A stretch of DNA of 64,000 nt from Ricordea florida (Eukaryota; Cnidaria; Anthozoa; Corallimorpharia; Ricordeidae). This document shows, piece after piece, positions 1-9,204 of this stretch. The stretch covers positions 3,379,473 through 3,443,472 of the forward strand of contig OX453275.1 of the NCBI GenBank assembly GCA_949710005.1, read 5' to 3'. The first letter of the stretch is position 1. The number at the start of each line of letters is the position of its first letter. The notes below the pieces were generated by a model. It was not told where the DNA came from. It did not search any database and worked only from the letters and a program-made list of their open reading frames with translations. Both the position numbers and the translations under genes were made by a program.

Positions 1-1
1 T

Positions 2-2572
2 TTATACAATGAAGCAAGGATTGATATGCTAAAAGATAAAGATGGTAATCCCTGTTTTCTTTCTTTTAGAAATTTTGTTAAAAAAATGAGAATACCTTTT
101 GTTGCCTATGCAGATTTTGAGTGTATTTTGAAACAAATAAAAAATAATGAACCCCTAGATAAAAGCAAAAGTTTTACAAATAAATATCAAACCCACAAAC
201 CCGTTGCATTTGGCTGTTATATTAAGAGTTTTAATGAAAAAATATGTAAATCAAGATTTTATAGATATACAGCTGAATCAGAAGAAGATGATGTGGCGCA
301 GAAATTTGTGGAATACCTAGAAAAAGAATTTAAGGAAATTTATAAAAAATGTATTAGTTATAATGTAAAAAGATTCAAAAAGTTTAATAAGAAGAATATG
401 ACAGAAAATGATAAAATAAACTATGAAAACGCAACTCATTGTCATATATGTGATAAAGAATTGGGAGAAGATAAGGTAATAGATCACTGTCATCTTACAG
501 GAAAGTATAGAGGAGCAGCACATAAGGAATGCAATTTAAATTATAAGATTCCAAAATTCTTTCCTGTCATAATTCACAATTTATCAGGATATGATTCTCA
601 TCTATTTATTAATAATCTTGCTAAAACAGAAGGTAAAATAAAACTTATACCTAATAATGAGGAAAAGTATATTTCTTTCTCAAAAGAGATTGTAGTTGGC
701 ACCTATAAAGATAAAGAAAGCGGTAAGATGAAAGATGTTATCAGAGATATCAGGTTCATAGATTCATTAAAATTTATGCAATCCAGCCTTGATAAATTAG
801 TAAATAATCTGCCAAAAGAATCTTTTGAAAACAGTAAAAAATACAATGCTGGAGAGAAATTAGAGTTATTGTTGAGAAAGGGAGTATTCCCATATGATTG
901 GCTTGATGATTTTGATAAATTAAAAGAAACTCAACTTCCTCCAAAGGAAGAGTTTTACTCAAAACTTAGAGGTGAAGATATTTCAGAAGATGATTACAAA
1001 CATGCTAAAAAGGTATGGGAAACTTTTAATATGAAAACAATGCGAGATTACCTTAATCTATATCTCCAGTCTGATGTGTTATTATTAGCCGATGTTTTTG
1101 AAAACTTTAGAGATGTTTGTCAAAGTAATTATGGTTTGGATCCTGCTTGGTATTATACAGCGCCAGGTCTGGCTTGGGATGCTATGTTAAAGTTAACCAA
1201 AATTGAATTGGAGATGATAATTGACATTGATATGCTAATTATGATTGAGAAAGGTGTAAGAGGGGGTATATCCCAGATATCAAACAGATATGCTAAAGCA
1301 AATAACCCATACATGAAAGAATATGACCCTAAAATAGCAACAAATTATATACAATATCTAGATGCAAATAATTTATATGGTGGAGCAATGAGTGAACCAC
1401 TCCCAACTCATGATTTAAAATGGATGGCTGAAAAAGATATTGAAAATTGGAGAAATATACCATGCATATTAGAGGTTGATTTAAAATATCCACGACATCT
1501 TCATGATTTACATAGTGACTATCCGCTTGCTCCGGAAAGAATTAAGGTTAATAGGGTTGAGAAATTAATACCAAACCTCAACAATAAGAATAATTATGTA
1601 GTACACCATGAAACACTAAAAAAATATGAAAGTCTAGGATTAGAAGTAACAGATATTCATAGAGGAATTACATTTAAAGAGTCTGCATGGTTAAAACCTT
1701 ACATAGATTTGAATACTAAATTGAGAGCAAAAGCGAAAAACGATTTTAAAAAAGAATTCTTCAAACTTATGAATAACTCTGTATTTGGGAAAACAATGGA
1801 AAATCTTAGAAAAAGGGTAGATATAAGATTGGTTACTAATGAGAAAGAAGCAAAAAAATTAATATCAAAAGCTAACTATAATCGTCGAACTATTTTTTCT
1901 GAAAATCTTATGGCTGTTCATATGAATAAAACACATATAAAATACAATAAACCTATTTACTTAGGAATGTGTATTTTAGATATAAGTAAAGCAATAATGT
2001 ATGATTTTCATTATAATTATATCAAACCAAAATACGGAGAAAAAGTTAAATTACTTATGACAGATACAGATAGTCTTGTATATGATATAGAAACTGAGGA
2101 TTTCTATAAGGATATAAGTCTAGACGTTAGAGAAAAGTTTGACACAAGTAACTTCTCCAAAGACCATCCATCAGGTATTGAGACGGGAGTAAACAAAAAA
2201 GTAATTGGTAAGTTTAAAGATGAAACCGGCGGAAAAATAATAACCGAATTTGTTGGTCTAAGAGCTAAGCTATACTCTTTCAAAACAGATGATGGTAAAG
2301 AGATAAAAAAGGATAAAGGAATTAAAAAATCAGTTGTAGAAAATAGTATAAGATTTGATGATTACAAGGAATGTTTAGAAAATAAAGTAAATCAGATGAG
2401 GAAGATGCAAGTAGTAAGAAGTTATAAACATTTTGTTTATACTGAAACTGTTAATAAAGTTGCACTATCAGCCGATGATGATAAGAGAATAATTTGTAAA
2501 GATGGAAAACATACTCTCCCATATGGACATTATCTTACCAAAACAGAATTAGGAGGTAACTCAGTATCATAA
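2..2572 (+). CDS. Protein-primed family B DNA polymerase, C-terminal part (5' end outside window)
   Basis: This replicates the viral/transposon DNA. The frame is open to the window edge, so the protein starts upstream; residues below count from the ATG at 26. Exonuclease motifs are YADFE (28-32), NLSGYD (185-190) and YLQSD (346-350). Polymerase motifs are A, YLDANNLYG (444-452); B, KLMNNSVFG (580-588); and C, MTDTDS (678-683). Between Exo I and II lies an HNH/endonuclease VII-like Cys/His cluster (CHIC 139-142, HCH 154-156, HxxC 166-169), common in cnidarian Polinton polymerases. The end overlaps the convergent integrase gene by 43 bp. Family assignment is secure; activity is inferred. Confidence 0.95.
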   Translation, partial: LYNEARIDMLKDKDGNPCFLSFRNFVKKMRIPFVAYADFECILKQIKNNEPLDKSKSFTNKYQTHKPVAFGCYIKSFNEKICKSRFYRYTAESEEDDVAQKFVEYLEKEFKEIYKKCISYNVKRFKKFNKKNMTENDKINYENATHCHICDKELGEDKVIDHCHLTGKYRGAAHKECNLNYKIPKFFPVIIHNLSGYDSHLFINNLAKTEGKIKLIPNNEEKYISFSKEIVVGTYKDKESGKMKDVIRDIRFIDSLKFMQSSLDKLVNNLPKESFENSKKYNAGEKLELLLRKGVFPYDWLDDFDKLKETQLPPKEEFYSKLRGEDISEDDYKHAKKVWETFNMKTMRDYLNLYLQSDVLLLADVFENFRDVCQSNYGLDPAWYYTAPGLAWDAMLKLTKIELEMIIDIDMLIMIEKGVRGGISQISNRYAKANNPYMKEYDPKIATNYIQYLDANNLYGGAMSEPLPTHDLKWMAEKDIENWRNIPCILEVDLKYPRHLHDLHSDYPLAPERIKVNRVEKLIPNLNNKNNYVVHHETLKKYESLGLEVTDIHRGITFKESAWLKPYIDLNTKLRAKAKNDFKKEFFKLMNNSVFGKTMENLRKRVDIRLVTNEKEAKKLISKANYNRRTIFSENLMAVHMNKTHIKYNKPIYLGMCILDISKAIMYDFHYNYIKPKYGEKVKLLMTDTDSLVYDIETEDFYKDISLDVREKFDTSNFSKDHPSGIETGVNKKVIGKFKDETGGKIITEFVGLRAKLYSFKTDDGKEIKKDKGIKKSVVENSIRFDDYKECLENKVNQMRKMQVVRSYKHFVYTETVNKVALSADDDKRIICKDGKHTLPYGHYLTKTELGGNSVS

Positions 2573-3522
2573 GGTATAACTTGTAATTCTTCCCTAACAA
2601 AACCACGTCTTGGCCCATCAGTTAAATAATATAAAACCGGTTGATTAGGTGTAATCATACTTTTAGAAATATCATAAACTTTGATACTCCAAATAGGATC
2701 TGTAGCCCTCCTTTTTTCTCCACCTTCAAGTTCGCCGGGAAATAATAAATATCTAACTTTAACTTCTGGAGTTAATCTATCCTCATCAAGGCCTAAAACC
2801 CGCTGATAATTTTTAGGTTCAATATCAACCTCTTTCATTTTTATAGCCTTAACAGGCTCTTTACCAGTTATTCTAGTTGGTGTATTATTCAAAGTTTTCA
2901 AAATATCTTGTAATCTTTTCACCCATATCCGAGATCGGGTATCACTAACCATTTCTTGCGCATATTGATGACTAAATAATCTTTCTCCTAATATTCTGTT
3001 TGCGTTTTCAACAAATGCTTGAGCTCTATGATTTCCTGCTTCACTTCTCTGTATTTTCACATTATGATAATTCATAAGTTTTGTAACCTCACCCATAAAT
3101 TCTTTTCCTGGATCAACCATTAATGTTTTAGGATATTTTAACTTTCTAGAATATATTTTCTCAAAAGCTTTTGATATTTCTCGACTTTCTTTTGAGGTTA
3201 ATGGTTCAGCATCTTTATATCTCGAAGCAACATCAACCACAACTAATACATATTTATATGTTTTTCTCCCAACTCTATCATGAGGTAAAAATAATAAATC
3301 TGCTTGGTGAATCTGATTAGGTTTATCCACAGTCCAATGCGGTCTAGGTATATATTTTGGGGCTGGAAGATAGATTTGCCATATTGCTTGTTTTTGTAAC
3401 CATTGTTTCGCTTCATATTCACTTACTTTAGCCTTTTCAGATAATTTAGGAATTGCAGAATATCCTTTCCAATATCCCTCAGTTGAATAATATATTTTTG
3501 AAAGTATCTTTTCGTTACTCAT
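2530..3522 (-). CDS. Polinton-type retroviral-like (DDE) integrase
   Basis: 330 aa. This is an rve-fold integrase that would insert the element into host DNA. The catalytic triad is visible as D75 (QADLLF), D137 (MVDPGKEF) and E172 (AFVENANR); D137 to E172 gives the DD35E spacing. A helical N-terminal region precedes the core. A beta-rich tail around residues 250-320 looks like the SH3/chromodomain-type C-terminus of Polinton integrases. It is convergent with the polymerase and divergent from the capsid gene, with only 33 bp between start codons. The frame is intact. Confidence 0.95.
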   Translation of the reverse strand: MSNEKILSKIYYSTEGYWKGYSAIPKLSEKAKVSEYEAKQWLQKQAIWQIYLPAPKYIPRPHWTVDKPNQIHQADLLFLPHDRVGRKTYKYVLVVVDVASRYKDAEPLTSKESREISKAFEKIYSRKLKYPKTLMVDPGKEFMGEVTKLMNYHNVKIQRSEAGNHRAQAFVENANRILGERLFSHQYAQEMVSDTRSRIWVKRLQDILKTLNNTPTRITGKEPVKAIKMKEVDIEPKNYQRVLGLDEDRLTPEVKVRYLLFPGELEGGEKRRATDPIWSIKVYDISKSMITPNQPVLYYLTDGPRRGFVREELQVIPYDTELPPNSVLVR

Positions 3523-3555
3523 TTAAAGATTAACTAAAGTATCTAATAAATTACA
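3523..3555. promoter_or_regulatory. Short bidirectional promoter region between integrase and capsid genes
   Basis: Only 33 bp separate the divergent start codons. The + strand carries TTTAAAGATTAAC about 30 nt before the capsid ATG, a version of the TYTAAAGA motif seen before most + strand genes of copy 1. Whether it also drives the integrase is inference. Confidence 0.5.
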
Positions 3556-4800
3556 ATGACGTCTGAAAAAATTAATCCAAACAGAATTCCCAAAGAACCA
3601 TTTGGTTTGAAGGCAGAATCAACATTGAATAGAATTACTCTAAATCCATCCACAGCCAGCCCGGGTGAAACATTATATATACATATTCCAAAACTTTCTG
3701 AGAATTTGGTGATTGTGCCTGGAAGTGTATCTCTATTATTTGATTTAGATGTTGGTGGACATGCTAATAATACAGTTGTTAATAATTTAGGAAGTAATCT
3801 TGTATCCAGACTAAAAGTTCTTTTTGGTGGTGAAACATTACAAGATACGCAAAGATATGATCTATTTCAAACCTATCATGATTTATTCTTAACCGATGAA
3901 GAGCGCGAAGACAGATTAAAACAAGGCATTTCTTCCGAAAACATGAGAAAACTTAGAACAAATGCTGGAGATAAGAAAACCCAAGATGTAAAGGAAGCGG
4001 CTCTCGCTAATGTTCACGGTTCAAAGTATAGAATGCCAATAAATCACCCTATTTTAAACGATCATGGTGTTTTTTATCCGAAAGCATTAGAAAATCATCT
4101 AATATTTGAGATTACACTTGCCCCAATTAATGATATTGTTGTTTATTCTGATACTAATAAAACCCCAACATATTCAATAAAAAACTTGGAGTTAGAATAT
4201 TCTTCAATTTCAAGCGAATCCTTGGCCCGCGAGGCACAATTTGCATATCAAGTTGGTAAAGGATTCTTTTATGAAAATGTTACTTTACACAAAACTTTTA
4301 CATTTTCTATAGGCGGTGATGGTGTTATAAATCAACATATTAATTTACCCAGAAGATCAATGACGGGGGTATTATTTTTGTTTACATTACCATTTGCAGC
4401 AGGAGCGCGGAACTCTGAGAATTTTTACAACCCCGGAATAACTTCTATTAATATTGATGTTGATGGTGTTCCAAATAGAATATACTCTAGGGGAATGATG
4501 CCATCAGATCTGTGGGAGTCAGTAAAGAAACGATTCGAGAGAGATGATGTTTATAGTCCTCCTTCCATAAAGGAAAAGGATTTTTATGGAGATAAGTTTG
4601 CTCTTTGGGTTGATATGAGAACGCACCCCGATAATCGCATTCATGGAGGAGGATTAGCATTAAATAATACACATGATGGTGTAAAAATAGAAATTAAACG
4701 AAAACAAAGCGGATCTGGAACTGTAACGTGTCATATGTTTGTTGTAGCAGATGCGATTATGGAAATTATGAATTCAAGTTTGAGATCAATTAAGTACTAA
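3556..4800 (+). CDS. Probable major capsid protein
   Basis: 414 aa, beta-rich and without membrane segments. Two elements in this window encode clear homologs next to the packaging ATPase, in the same order and strand relation. Conserved blocks include VIVPGS (about residue 55), the VVNN region near 75, PRRS near 265 and GARxSE near 285. The length, the adjacent ATPase and the lack of any enzyme motif fit a double-jelly-roll capsid protein of the adintovirus/Polinton-like type. I cannot confirm the fold by eye. The ATG follows a TTTAAAGATT motif. Confidence 0.75.
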   Translation: MTSEKINPNRIPKEPFGLKAESTLNRITLNPSTASPGETLYIHIPKLSENLVIVPGSVSLLFDLDVGGHANNTVVNNLGSNLVSRLKVLFGGETLQDTQRYDLFQTYHDLFLTDEEREDRLKQGISSENMRKLRTNAGDKKTQDVKEAALANVHGSKYRMPINHPILNDHGVFYPKALENHLIFEITLAPINDIVVYSDTNKTPTYSIKNLELEYSSISSESLAREAQFAYQVGKGFFYENVTLHKTFTFSIGGDGVINQHINLPRRSMTGVLFLFTLPFAAGARNSENFYNPGITSINIDVDGVPNRIYSRGMMPSDLWESVKKRFERDDVYSPPSIKEKDFYGDKFALWVDMRTHPDNRIHGGGLALNNTHDGVKIEIKRKQSGSGTVTCHMFVVADAIMEIMNSSLRSIKY

Positions 4801-4826
4801 AAACATAATGTTATGATACAAAAATC

Positions 4827-5453
4827 ATGGAAGATTTACGAGATAAAATTCCTTTTCATTGTATTATAACAGGGCCAACAAATTGTGGAAAAACAAAGTA
4901 CCTAATTGAACAGCTTCGAGGGCCATTCCGAAAATTGTTTGAATTCATTGTTTTAATTTGCCCAACTTATTCTAAAAATAAAACTTATCATAATTTTGCT
5001 AATAAAGATAAACATTTCTATGTATTGTCACCTGATGCAAGTAACATTGATGAGATTAATGAGTTATTAACTGATTGTCAAACTTTATTTTCAGGAACAA
5101 ATACACTAATAATTTTAGATGATTGTGCTGTATCTAATGATCTGAAGAAAAGATCGAACAAGTTTATTGATTTAGCATTCTCCGGAAGGCATCATGGTTT
5201 ATCAGTTTGGGTTTTAACTCAACAATTAACATCGATTGCAAAACCATTTCGGGAAAATGTTGCCTGCGTTGTTACTTTTCATAATCCATCGCAAAAAGGA
5301 ATGAAGATGTTTTTTGAAGATTATGGGGGAGATATGGATTATGAAACTAGAAAAAAGTTTGTTAAACTCCTGAAAACTGAAAAATATTCTAGACTGTGTT
5401 TATCTTTAAGACATCCATTTAATTGCTATTTAGAGATTCCTGAAGTGATTTAA
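4827..5453 (+). CDS. Genome-packaging ATPase, A32/FtsK-HerA-like
   Basis: 208 aa. It would pump DNA into the capsid. Walker A is GPTNCGKT (16-23), Walker B is LIILDD (94-99) and a polar sensor WVLTQQ lies at 128-133, the layout of poxvirus A32-like ATPases of Polintons and giant viruses. It starts 26 bp after the capsid gene and ends 5 bp before the next ORF, suggesting one transcription unit. The homolog at 51149-51842 sits in the same position relative to its capsid gene. Confidence 0.92.
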   Translation: MEDLRDKIPFHCIITGPTNCGKTKYLIEQLRGPFRKLFEFIVLICPTYSKNKTYHNFANKDKHFYVLSPDASNIDEINELLTDCQTLFSGTNTLIILDDCAVSNDLKKRSNKFIDLAFSGRHHGLSVWVLTQQLTSIAKPFRENVACVVTFHNPSQKGMKMFFEDYGGDMDYETRKKFVKLLKTEKYSRLCLSLRHPFNCYLEIPEVI

Positions 5454-5458
5454 CAAAG

Positions 5459-6001
5459 ATGACAAACGTTGAAGATTACATTGAAGAAAAAACTGAAGTA
5501 AAGACAGAGGTAAAAAATAGTGATGAAATTGAAATAAAACAAGAATCTCTTGCCATTCTAGCAGCTCTTGGAACTACAAAGGAATATTTAGGAGTTGAAA
5601 TGAGTTTGGGTGATATAAAAAAATTATCAGAAAAAGATGTAGAAAAATATTTTAATCGATATCAAGCGGTAATGGGTAAAAAAATTAACGGTGGATTGGT
5701 AGATTCATCCCTTCAATTAGTTTCCAAACTTATTTCATATTTAGTTCCGGTTGATGATATAGAAGCTCTTTGTTCCGATTTGAAGAATGATGATTTGGTT
5801 AATCGCGAACTGGCAAACATTGTAGGTCTCTTAGCATTGAAGGCAGGAAGATTAGCAGCACTTGCTAGCGGTATATTTCAGGTTGCTAAGCATGTTAAAA
5901 TAGGAAAAATACAGCAAGTTACAAGTACTAATACAGATGATTCTAACAAAACTGAGCAGACTACTAAGCAAGATGCTGCTGGTACTGATACTGTTTACTG
6001 A
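5459..6001 (+). CDS. Helical protein of unknown function, virion-associated candidate
   Basis: 180 aa, not recognised functionally. It has an acidic Glu/Lys-rich start (residues 1-30), a central helical core about 35-160 with a long hydrophobic helix near 125-150 (LLALKAGRLAALASGIF), and a Thr/Gln-rich tail. It starts 5 bp after the ATPase stop, so it is probably co-transcribed. No homolog was found in copy 2. I recall similar uncharacterised ORFs from cnidarian genomes but cannot verify that here. Confidence 0.8.
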   Translation: MTNVEDYIEEKTEVKTEVKNSDEIEIKQESLAILAALGTTKEYLGVEMSLGDIKKLSEKDVEKYFNRYQAVMGKKINGGLVDSSLQLVSKLISYLVPVDDIEALCSDLKNDDLVNRELANIVGLLALKAGRLAALASGIFQVAKHVKIGKIQQVTSTNTDDSNKTEQTTKQDAAGTDTVY

Positions 6002-6018
6002 GCATACTATTATTTTAT

Positions 6019-6065
6019 TTACATATCATTCCTAAGCGGTCTAAAGATTTCTTAATGATATGTAA
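6019..6065 (+). promoter_or_regulatory. Intergenic hairpin with TCTAAAGATTTCTT in the loop
   Basis: A perfect 12-bp inverted repeat, TTACATATCATT (6019-6030) with AATGATATGTAA (6054-6065), encloses a 23-nt loop containing TCTAAAGATTTCTT. It begins 17 nt after the upstream stop and ends just before the ATG at 6070. The right arm contains an earlier in-frame ATG (6055), so 6070 is the more likely start. Confidence 0.7.
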
Positions 6066-6069
6066 AATA

Positions 6070-6540
6070 ATGTCTGAACAAAATGAACAAGTTGAACAAA
6101 TTACAGCTGATCTCAAACCAGAAAATAAAGATACTAAAAAACGGGAAAAAGATCCTAAAAAAGTAGCAGCTGGTAAAAAATTAGCTGAATATAATAAAAA
6201 AGCAAAAGATGCATTAGCCAGGGAAATGAAACGTGAAGAGCAAATTAAAAGGGAAGAAGAGACCCTACGAGCTGCGGAGCAAAATGAAAATATAGAAAAG
6301 ACAAATAATGAATCGAAAGCGTGGCTACCGGAACTATCTTTTACAACAGTATTATCAATTGTTGGAATAGGTTTTACAGCATTTGATATGTTTATGAGAT
6401 ATTATAAAAACAGAATACCTGATTTATCTCAAGTTCCTCAAATACCACAACCTTTTCAAGCCCCACCCATAAAGATTCATAATCCACAAACAAATACTCA
6501 AGCGCAACCCCTAGGTCGCCCAAAAATTGGAATGATGTAA
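6070..6540 (+). CDS. Basic coiled-coil protein with one membrane segment
   Basis: 157 aa from the ATG at 6070 (an in-frame ATG at 6055 lies inside the hairpin arm and is less likely). The first 90 residues are highly charged, Lys/Glu/Ala-rich and probably coiled coil (KDPKKVAAGKKLAEYNKKAK region). A hydrophobic stretch around 95-115 (FTTVLSIVGIGFTAFDMFM) could span a membrane. The tail is Pro/Gln-rich. The function is unknown; a DNA-binding core or membrane-linked virion protein is possible. Confidence 0.78.
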   Translation: MSEQNEQVEQITADLKPENKDTKKREKDPKKVAAGKKLAEYNKKAKDALAREMKREEQIKREEETLRAAEQNENIEKTNNESKAWLPELSFTTVLSIVGIGFTAFDMFMRYYKNRIPDLSQVPQIPQPFQAPPIKIHNPQTNTQAQPLGRPKIGMM

Positions 6541-6550
6541 TTACAAATTA

Positions 6551-6601
6551 TTTTTTACTACATAAAGCCATTTAAAAGTTTCTTACTGATGTAGTAAAAA
6601 A
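6551..6601 (+). promoter_or_regulatory. Intergenic hairpin with TTTAAAAGTTTCTTA in the loop
   Basis: A perfect 13-bp inverted repeat, TTTTTTACTACAT (6551-6563) with its complement (6589-6601), encloses 25 nt carrying a variant of the TYTAAAGA motif. It starts 10 nt after one stop and ends 2 nt before the next ATG. The arms differ in sequence from those of the other hairpins. Confidence 0.7.
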
Positions 6602-6603
6602 TC

Positions 6604-6822
6604 ATGTCAAACGAAAATAAACTTGTAAAAACTGTTACTGATTCGGCAGTACTTATAGGATTAGGGGCTGGAGTTGGGTATGTGGCTAAAAAGGTAATGA
6701 AAGAATCATTTTTGAACGATCCATCTTCAAGTATTACAAATTATGCAAAATGGGTGGCTGTCCTGTCTGGTAGTATGTATCTAAAAACATATTTAGAGGA
6801 ACAAAAGATTTTACCAAATTAA
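6604..6822 (+). CDS. Small membrane protein, unknown
   Basis: 72 aa. A glycine-rich hydrophobic helix (about 12-28, ending GVGYVAKK) and a second weak hydrophobic stretch (about 48-62) suggest a small membrane or membrane-associated protein. The start follows a hairpin/promoter unit and the next ORF begins 10 bp downstream. Not recognised. Confidence 0.7.
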   Translation: MSNENKLVKTVTDSAVLIGLGAGVGYVAKKVMKESFLNDPSSSITNYAKWVAVLSGSMYLKTYLEEQKILPN

Positions 6823-6832
6823 GTAATAAAAA

Positions 6833-7225
6833 ATGGCAACAATAGCAATGCTGGTTGGAGGGGCTATATTGAATGCAACAACATTTGTTGGCGGATCATA
6901 TCTTGCAAAATATCTATCAGGAGATAAAACCGATACAGAAAAAATACGACACGATAAAGCAATGGAAAAATATCAAAAAGATTACGCTGAATATCAAGAA
7001 AAAAGGCAGAAACTAATTGATTGGAAAATGCAACAAAAAGATGAAAAATATCAAGCATCAAAAAATATTTCAAAAACAAATGAAGCTTTTGAATTATATA
7101 ACCAATTGCATGAACCAAAATTCTCAGATTATTATAAACCAAGCGATAATCAAAAGACGGGGGAAATGTTATATGTGGGTGGTGGTATGTTAGCTCTTGG
7201 TTACACAGTTAGTAAATTTTTATAA
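6833..7225 (+). CDS. Small protein with hydrophobic ends, unknown
   Basis: 130 aa. Hydrophobic segment at 4-26 (Gly/Ala-rich, ending YLAKYL), a long charged helix at about 32-90 rich in Lys, Gln and Tyr, and a hydrophobic C-terminus (about 112-128, GGGMLALGYTV). The helix flanked by membrane-seeking ends suggests a virion-membrane or scaffold protein. No family recognised. It starts 10 bp after the previous gene, so it is probably co-transcribed. Confidence 0.72.
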   Translation: MATIAMLVGGAILNATTFVGGSYLAKYLSGDKTDTEKIRHDKAMEKYQKDYAEYQEKRQKLIDWKMQQKDEKYQASKNISKTNEAFELYNQLHEPKFSDYYKPSDNQKTGEMLYVGGGMLALGYTVSKFL

Positions 7226-7236
7226 CTTCAAGCATA

Positions 7237-7252
7237 TTTAAAGATTTCTTAC
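7237..7252 (+). promoter_or_regulatory. TTTAAAGATTTCTTA promoter-like motif
   Basis: TTTAAAGATTTCTTAC lies about 17-32 nt upstream of the ATG at 7269 and matches the motif before 6070 and 6604. Flanking sequences form only an imperfect inverted repeat here. Confidence 0.6.
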
Positions 7253-7268
7253 TGATGAGTAAAAAATC

Positions 7269-8492
7269 ATGGAAGAAGATATACCATTAGAAGATTTACC
7301 AAAAGATGATGATAATGATGATGAAGATAATACATTTTACCAAAGCCCAAATACATCTACAAGCCGCATAGAATATCCCGGTTATGATGAAGGTGTAGAG
7401 GATGAAGGAAGAAGACGTGCAGAATGGGATATGCCATCTGAAAGAAGGAATCTAGGCGATGTTTTAAGAGAAAGAGATGAGGAATATGATAGAAGGCAAG
7501 AAGCAGGTCAAGAACTCAAACGCTATTTACCAGACTTCAATCCTGATGATGCAACATTTAATGTTGAATTTGGAGAAGATGGAAGTATAATCGGAAAATT
7601 AAGTAATAATCCAAGAGCTGCGTCACATATAATACTTGATAAAGATAAAAATCTTAAGCTTGAAGGTTTACCAAAAGGAATGAGAAAAGAACTAGGTGTT
7701 GATTACGAAAGAATGTTGGAAAAATATAATAATACCATGTCAGAATTGAAAAAATCCATTGAAGAAAATAAGGAATTAGATAATGCATTGCAAGGATTGA
7801 AAGCAACAGCAGAAGTATATCCTCAGGAGATTAACCGATATGAAGAAAGAGAAAAAGAACTACGACAATTCATTGAGAGACAACAGGCACAAAAAACAGA
7901 AAATAAAAGTCTTTTCGATCAAACTGTTAAACAGAATATAGAATTAAAAATACAAGCAGAGAAACTTTTGGATGAAACAAAATTATACAAAGAGGAAATA
8001 GATAAATATAAGAAGGGTAAATCAAATGAATCAAAATTAAAACAAAGTAATGAACGATTAAAATCTGAGCTTGATAAATTAAGTGAACGGCTTAGAAATA
8101 AAACAATTTCAAGTGAAGAACAATTATCAGATATTGAGGGGCGAAAAGATGAAATACTAAAAAATTTGCCACTTAGGGAGAGATTAAAGTATATATTCAA
8201 AAAGTATGGTTTTACAGTTTTTGCTGTTTTAAGTGCTGTGGGCGTCATTATTGGGGTTATAGTTTCTAATCTTTCAAAGGGTTTATCTGCTTTGGGAAGG
8301 GGTGTAGGTAATGGTTTGAAAACTATAGGTAAAAAACTCGGTGAAATATTGCCAGGAATGGTTGGTGCTATCGTGAGCTTTCTATTCAAAACAGCTGGGC
8401 AGGTTATTGGATTTTTAGGTGAAAATGCTTGGATCTTGATAATGGCTGTGGTTATATATTTTGTGGAAAGTATAAAAAAGAAGAGAAAGTAA
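7269..8492 (+). CDS. Coiled-coil protein with glycine-rich membrane-active C-terminus
   Basis: 407 aa. An acidic Asp/Glu-rich N-terminus (1-90) is followed by a long predicted coiled coil (about 150-295). The C-terminus has hydrophobic segment YGFTVFAVLSAVGVIIGVIV (about 314-333), an amphipathic Gly/Lys region (KGLSALGRGVGNGLKTIGKK), then a second hydrophobic segment (ILIMAVVIYFV) and a KKKRK tail. Copy 2 carries a homolog (53088-54028) that keeps this C-terminal half best, so the membrane part is probably the functional core. A membrane-disrupting or internal-membrane virion protein is an inference. Confidence 0.8.
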   Translation: MEEDIPLEDLPKDDDNDDEDNTFYQSPNTSTSRIEYPGYDEGVEDEGRRRAEWDMPSERRNLGDVLRERDEEYDRRQEAGQELKRYLPDFNPDDATFNVEFGEDGSIIGKLSNNPRAASHIILDKDKNLKLEGLPKGMRKELGVDYERMLEKYNNTMSELKKSIEENKELDNALQGLKATAEVYPQEINRYEEREKELRQFIERQQAQKTENKSLFDQTVKQNIELKIQAEKLLDETKLYKEEIDKYKKGKSNESKLKQSNERLKSELDKLSERLRNKTISSEEQLSDIEGRKDEILKNLPLRERLKYIFKKYGFTVFAVLSAVGVIIGVIVSNLSKGLSALGRGVGNGLKTIGKKLGEILPGMVGAIVSFLFKTAGQVIGFLGENAWILIMAVVIYFVESIKKKRK

Positions 8493-8501
8493 CAAAGCCA
8501 A

Positions 8502-8510
8502 TCTAAAGAT
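8502..8510 (+). promoter_or_regulatory. TCTAAAGAT promoter-like motif
   Basis: This exact TCTAAAGAT lies 25 nt before the ATG at 8536. It is one of the clean copies of the motif and has no clear hairpin around it. Confidence 0.6.
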
Positions 8511-8535
8511 ATCATGTTGAGTAGTAAAATACAAT

Positions 8536-9132
8536 ATGGATGAATACAATAGAATTTACCCTGGATTGCCTAATAATCCAGATCCTATTAATTTCAGATT
8601 GCAAAAATCAAGCGAAGTATTACAAAATCTTGAGAAAGAAATTAAACATTACGAAGAAGTACGAAAAAAATATAATAGAGCTAGAGGAATATTTACAAAA
8701 ATAAGTGTTTGTGGTGGTATGATTTCAGTTATTCTATCAGCAAGTGGTTTAGGAACTTCTCTTACTGGTTTTGGTGCTGTTGTTGGTGTGCCTTTGGGTG
8801 TTGTAGGTGGGGTTTTTGGCGGATTATCGGTTGGATTTGGTATTGCTTCTAAAAAACTTTCTAGTAAAGTTAGCAAACATGAACAAACTGCAGCAATTGC
8901 AAGATCTAAATTAAACACCATTAATGATTTGGTTTCAAAAGCTTTGAAAGATAATGTTATATCCGATCAAGAATTTTCTATAATTTTAGCTGAACTGGAA
9001 AAGTTTCAAAAACTAAAACAAGAAGTTAGACAAAAATTTAGGAAGGATACAGAAAAAAACTTCGACATGTCTATAATAAGGAAAAAAGTTCGAGAAGATC
9101 TATTAAAAGAATTAACAACTCCCGCTCATTAA
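8536..9132 (+). CDS. Glycine-zipper membrane protein with helical flanks
   Basis: 198 aa. N-terminal helix (about 20-50), a Gly-rich hydrophobic hairpin (about 55-105, many GxxxG spacings), then a long charged helix (about 105-185). The region after the zipper (a KHE, ARSKL, then ISDQEF pattern) is strongly conserved in the copy 2 homolog at 55842-56477. The architecture resembles colicin- or apolipoprotein-L-like membrane inserters, but no homology is claimed. A virion-membrane or entry-related role is inference. Confidence 0.8.
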   Translation: MDEYNRIYPGLPNNPDPINFRLQKSSEVLQNLEKEIKHYEEVRKKYNRARGIFTKISVCGGMISVILSASGLGTSLTGFGAVVGVPLGVVGGVFGGLSVGFGIASKKLSSKVSKHEQTAAIARSKLNTINDLVSKALKDNVISDQEFSIILAELEKFQKLKQEVRQKFRKDTEKNFDMSIIRKKVREDLLKELTTPAH

Positions 9133-9204
9133 AAATTTCATTCGAAAGAACTGATGTTGGTTGTAATTGTTTTGCGGGGATTAGAAATGAAATTAATTGA
9201 ATTT

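Noticed and set aside
4800-4826. Short palindrome (ACATAATGTTATG) before the ATPase.
   Set aside because: The arms are too short and imperfect to count with the intergenic hairpins.
6055-6069. Start of the 6070 gene at the ATG at 6055.
   Set aside because: It lies inside the hairpin arm. Neighbouring genes start just beyond their hairpins, as 6070 does.
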